From NCBI GenBank assembly GCA_031550755.1, contig JAVBOJ010000132.1, positions 1-6,526 on the forward strand: DNA of 6,526 bases, given 5' to 3'. Below, piece after piece: positions 5,984-6,526 of the stretch. The position numbers and the translations under genes were made by a program. Below the pieces are notes generated by a model, which was given only the letters and a program-made list of their open reading frames with translations, was not told the DNA's origin and searched no databases. This DNA comes from JAVBOJ01 sp031550755. Lineage in GTDB: Bacteria; Bacillota; Clostridia; Oscillospirales; UBA929. Every line of letters begins with the position of its first letter. Within the stretch, counting starts at the first letter, position 1.

Positions 5984-6027
5984 AGGAGCCTGTCACGCTT
6001 GCCGTTTCGCGGGCGGGACGGGCTCCT
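5984..6027 (+). terminator. Long hairpin after ppdK, probable terminator or mRNA stabiliser
   Basis: AGGAGCC (5984-5990) pairs with GGCTCCT (6021-6027). Pairing continues inward to 6002/6009 with one A-G mismatch and three G-T wobbles, giving a stem of about 19 positions around a CGTTTC loop. The 3' tail is TT then CC, short for an intrinsic terminator, although the stem is strong. It starts 11 bases after the ppdK stop and ends six bases before the next ribosome binding site, so any transcript reaching the next gene must pass through it. Confidence 0.75.
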
Positions 6028-6046
6028 TTCCTAAGGAGATATCACC

Positions 6047-6526
6047 ATGAAACGGCGGCTTTTTTTCGTCCTGGCCCTCTGTCTGCTCCTCGGCGCGTGC
6101 GATTCCAATACGCCGGCACCCTCGCCGTCTCCCTCCCCGCCGCCCTCGCCGTCGGTGACGGCCACGCCGTCGCCCAGCGCCTCGCCGCTGCCCGATGACG
6201 GCCAAATTGCCATTCAAATCGGGCTGGAGCCCATCTCGCTGGCCGAGTACAGCTATTATTACTACATGCTGCGCACGACGTTTTATTACCAGTTCGGCAG
6301 CCAGCTCGGGCTGGATCCCAACGATCCGGCGTGGGAGGACAAGGCCGCCGCCGACGGGACGACCTACCGCAAGCTCATTCATGAACAGGCCAAAACCGCC
6401 ATCCAGCGCACCGTGGCGCTGGCCACCGAGGCCACCCGCGCCGATGTGGCGCTGAATGAAGAGGGCCGCGAACGGGTGGCGCAGGAAATGGCGCGGTATG
6501 AGCAGAATGCCGCCGCGCAGAGCATG
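6047..6526 (+). CDS. SurA/PrsA-like foldase lipoprotein, N-terminal part (runs off the right edge)
   Basis: The visible 160 residues begin MKRRLFFVLALCLLLGAC, a lipoprotein signal peptide with lipobox L15-G16-A17-C18. A Pro-Ser/Thr spacer follows (about 22-49). From residue 54 comes IAIQIGLEPISLAEYSYYYY, the layout of the SurA-N/PrsA-type opening strand and helix (normally V-x-G-x-x-I-S-x-x-E-Y), then long amphipathic, Gln/Ala-rich helices. Clostridial proteins of this kind are membrane-anchored extracytoplasmic chaperones, often with a parvulin-type peptidyl-prolyl isomerase domain further on, which would lie outside the window. AAGGAG at 6033-6038 is eight bases before the ATG. No promoter is visible between the hairpin and the gene. 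The lipoprotein call is firm; the foldase assignment is inferred from the N-terminal motif and helix pattern. Confidence 0.75.
   Translation, partial: MKRRLFFVLALCLLLGACDSNTPAPSPSPSPPPSPSVTATPSPSASPLPDDGQIAIQIGLEPISLAEYSYYYYMLRTTFYYQFGSQLGLDPNDPAWEDKAAADGTTYRKLIHEQAKTAIQRTVALATEATRADVALNEEGRERVAQEMARYEQNAAAQSM
6110..6193 (+). repeat. Low-complexity Pro-Ser linker coding region in the foldase-like lipoprotein
   Basis: Residues 22-49 are almost entirely Pro, Ser, Thr and Ala (TPAPSPSPSPPPSPSV then TATPSPSASPLP). It occupies the same place, immediately after the lipidated Cys, as the spacers in the other two lipoproteins of the window. The DNA consists of repeated TCGCCG/TCTCCC-type hexamers. 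Confidence 0.7.

Noticed and set aside
3726..5996. A 756-codon open frame on the minus strand opposite ppdK
   Set aside because: It lies fully antisense to an unmistakable PPDK gene. Its translation is low-complexity (Gly, Ala, Asp, Leu, His rich) with no recognisable domain, and its start is inside the ppdK terminator hairpin. G+C-rich third positions in ppdK explain the lack of stops.
1..6526. CRISPR arrays, tRNA or rRNA genes, insertion sequences, attachment sites, toxin-antitoxin or defence genes
   Set aside because: I looked on both strands and saw no direct-repeat arrays, tRNA-like folds, transposase motifs or known defence domains. The only repeats are the LRR units, the Pro-Ser linkers and short hairpins.

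Overview
The window looks like an ordinary chromosomal stretch from a G+C-rich member of the Bacillota, most likely a clostridial (Oscillospirales/Ruminococcaceae-like) gut-type anaerobe. This is inferred from four things: a short ThiI without a rhodanese domain, a clostridial-type pyruvate phosphate dikinase, strong AGGAGG-type ribosome binding sites with vegetative TTGACA/TATAAT promoters, and lipoproteins with Pro-Ser-rich spacers. No database search was possible, so the taxonomy is a judgement from protein style.

Layout. The left part is read on the minus strand. thiI (tRNA sulfurtransferase, 1846 to 677) starts from a clear promoter. Its stop codon overlaps, as ATGA, the start of a leucine-rich-repeat (LRR) lipoprotein gene that runs off the left edge. 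That gene carries an apparent one-base frameshift (a G4A4 run on the + strand, 505-512) between its signal peptide/linker and its LRR domain. At 1847-2001 two vegetative promoters stand back to back, and their -35 boxes form an inverted repeat. Everything to the right reads on the plus strand: a PsbP/DUF1795-like lipoprotein (2002-2571), a YfbR-type HD-domain 5'-deoxynucleotidase (2624-3214), pyruvate phosphate dikinase ppdK with a TTG start and its own promoter (3336-5972), and the N-terminal 160 codons of a SurA/PrsA-like foldase lipoprotein (6047 to the right edge).

The genes do not form one pathway. ThiI makes 4-thiouridine in tRNA (and may serve thiamine synthesis), YfbR trims deoxynucleoside monophosphates, and PPDK interconverts pyruvate and PEP. 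Three of the six genes encode lipid-anchored exported proteins that share the same design: signal peptide, lipobox Cys, Pro-Ser-rich spacer, globular domain. Two intergenic hairpins (2575-2606 and 5984-6027) lie just upstream of the ribosome binding sites of yfbR and the foldase gene. Neither downstream gene has a visible promoter of its own, so the hairpins are either leaky terminators or RNA-processing/stability elements.

I found no tRNA, rRNA, CRISPR array, insertion sequence, phage gene or defence system. The points most worth a second look are the frameshifted LRR lipoprotein, the paired divergent promoters, and the hairpin-before-gene arrangement. I see no convincing previously undescribed system here.
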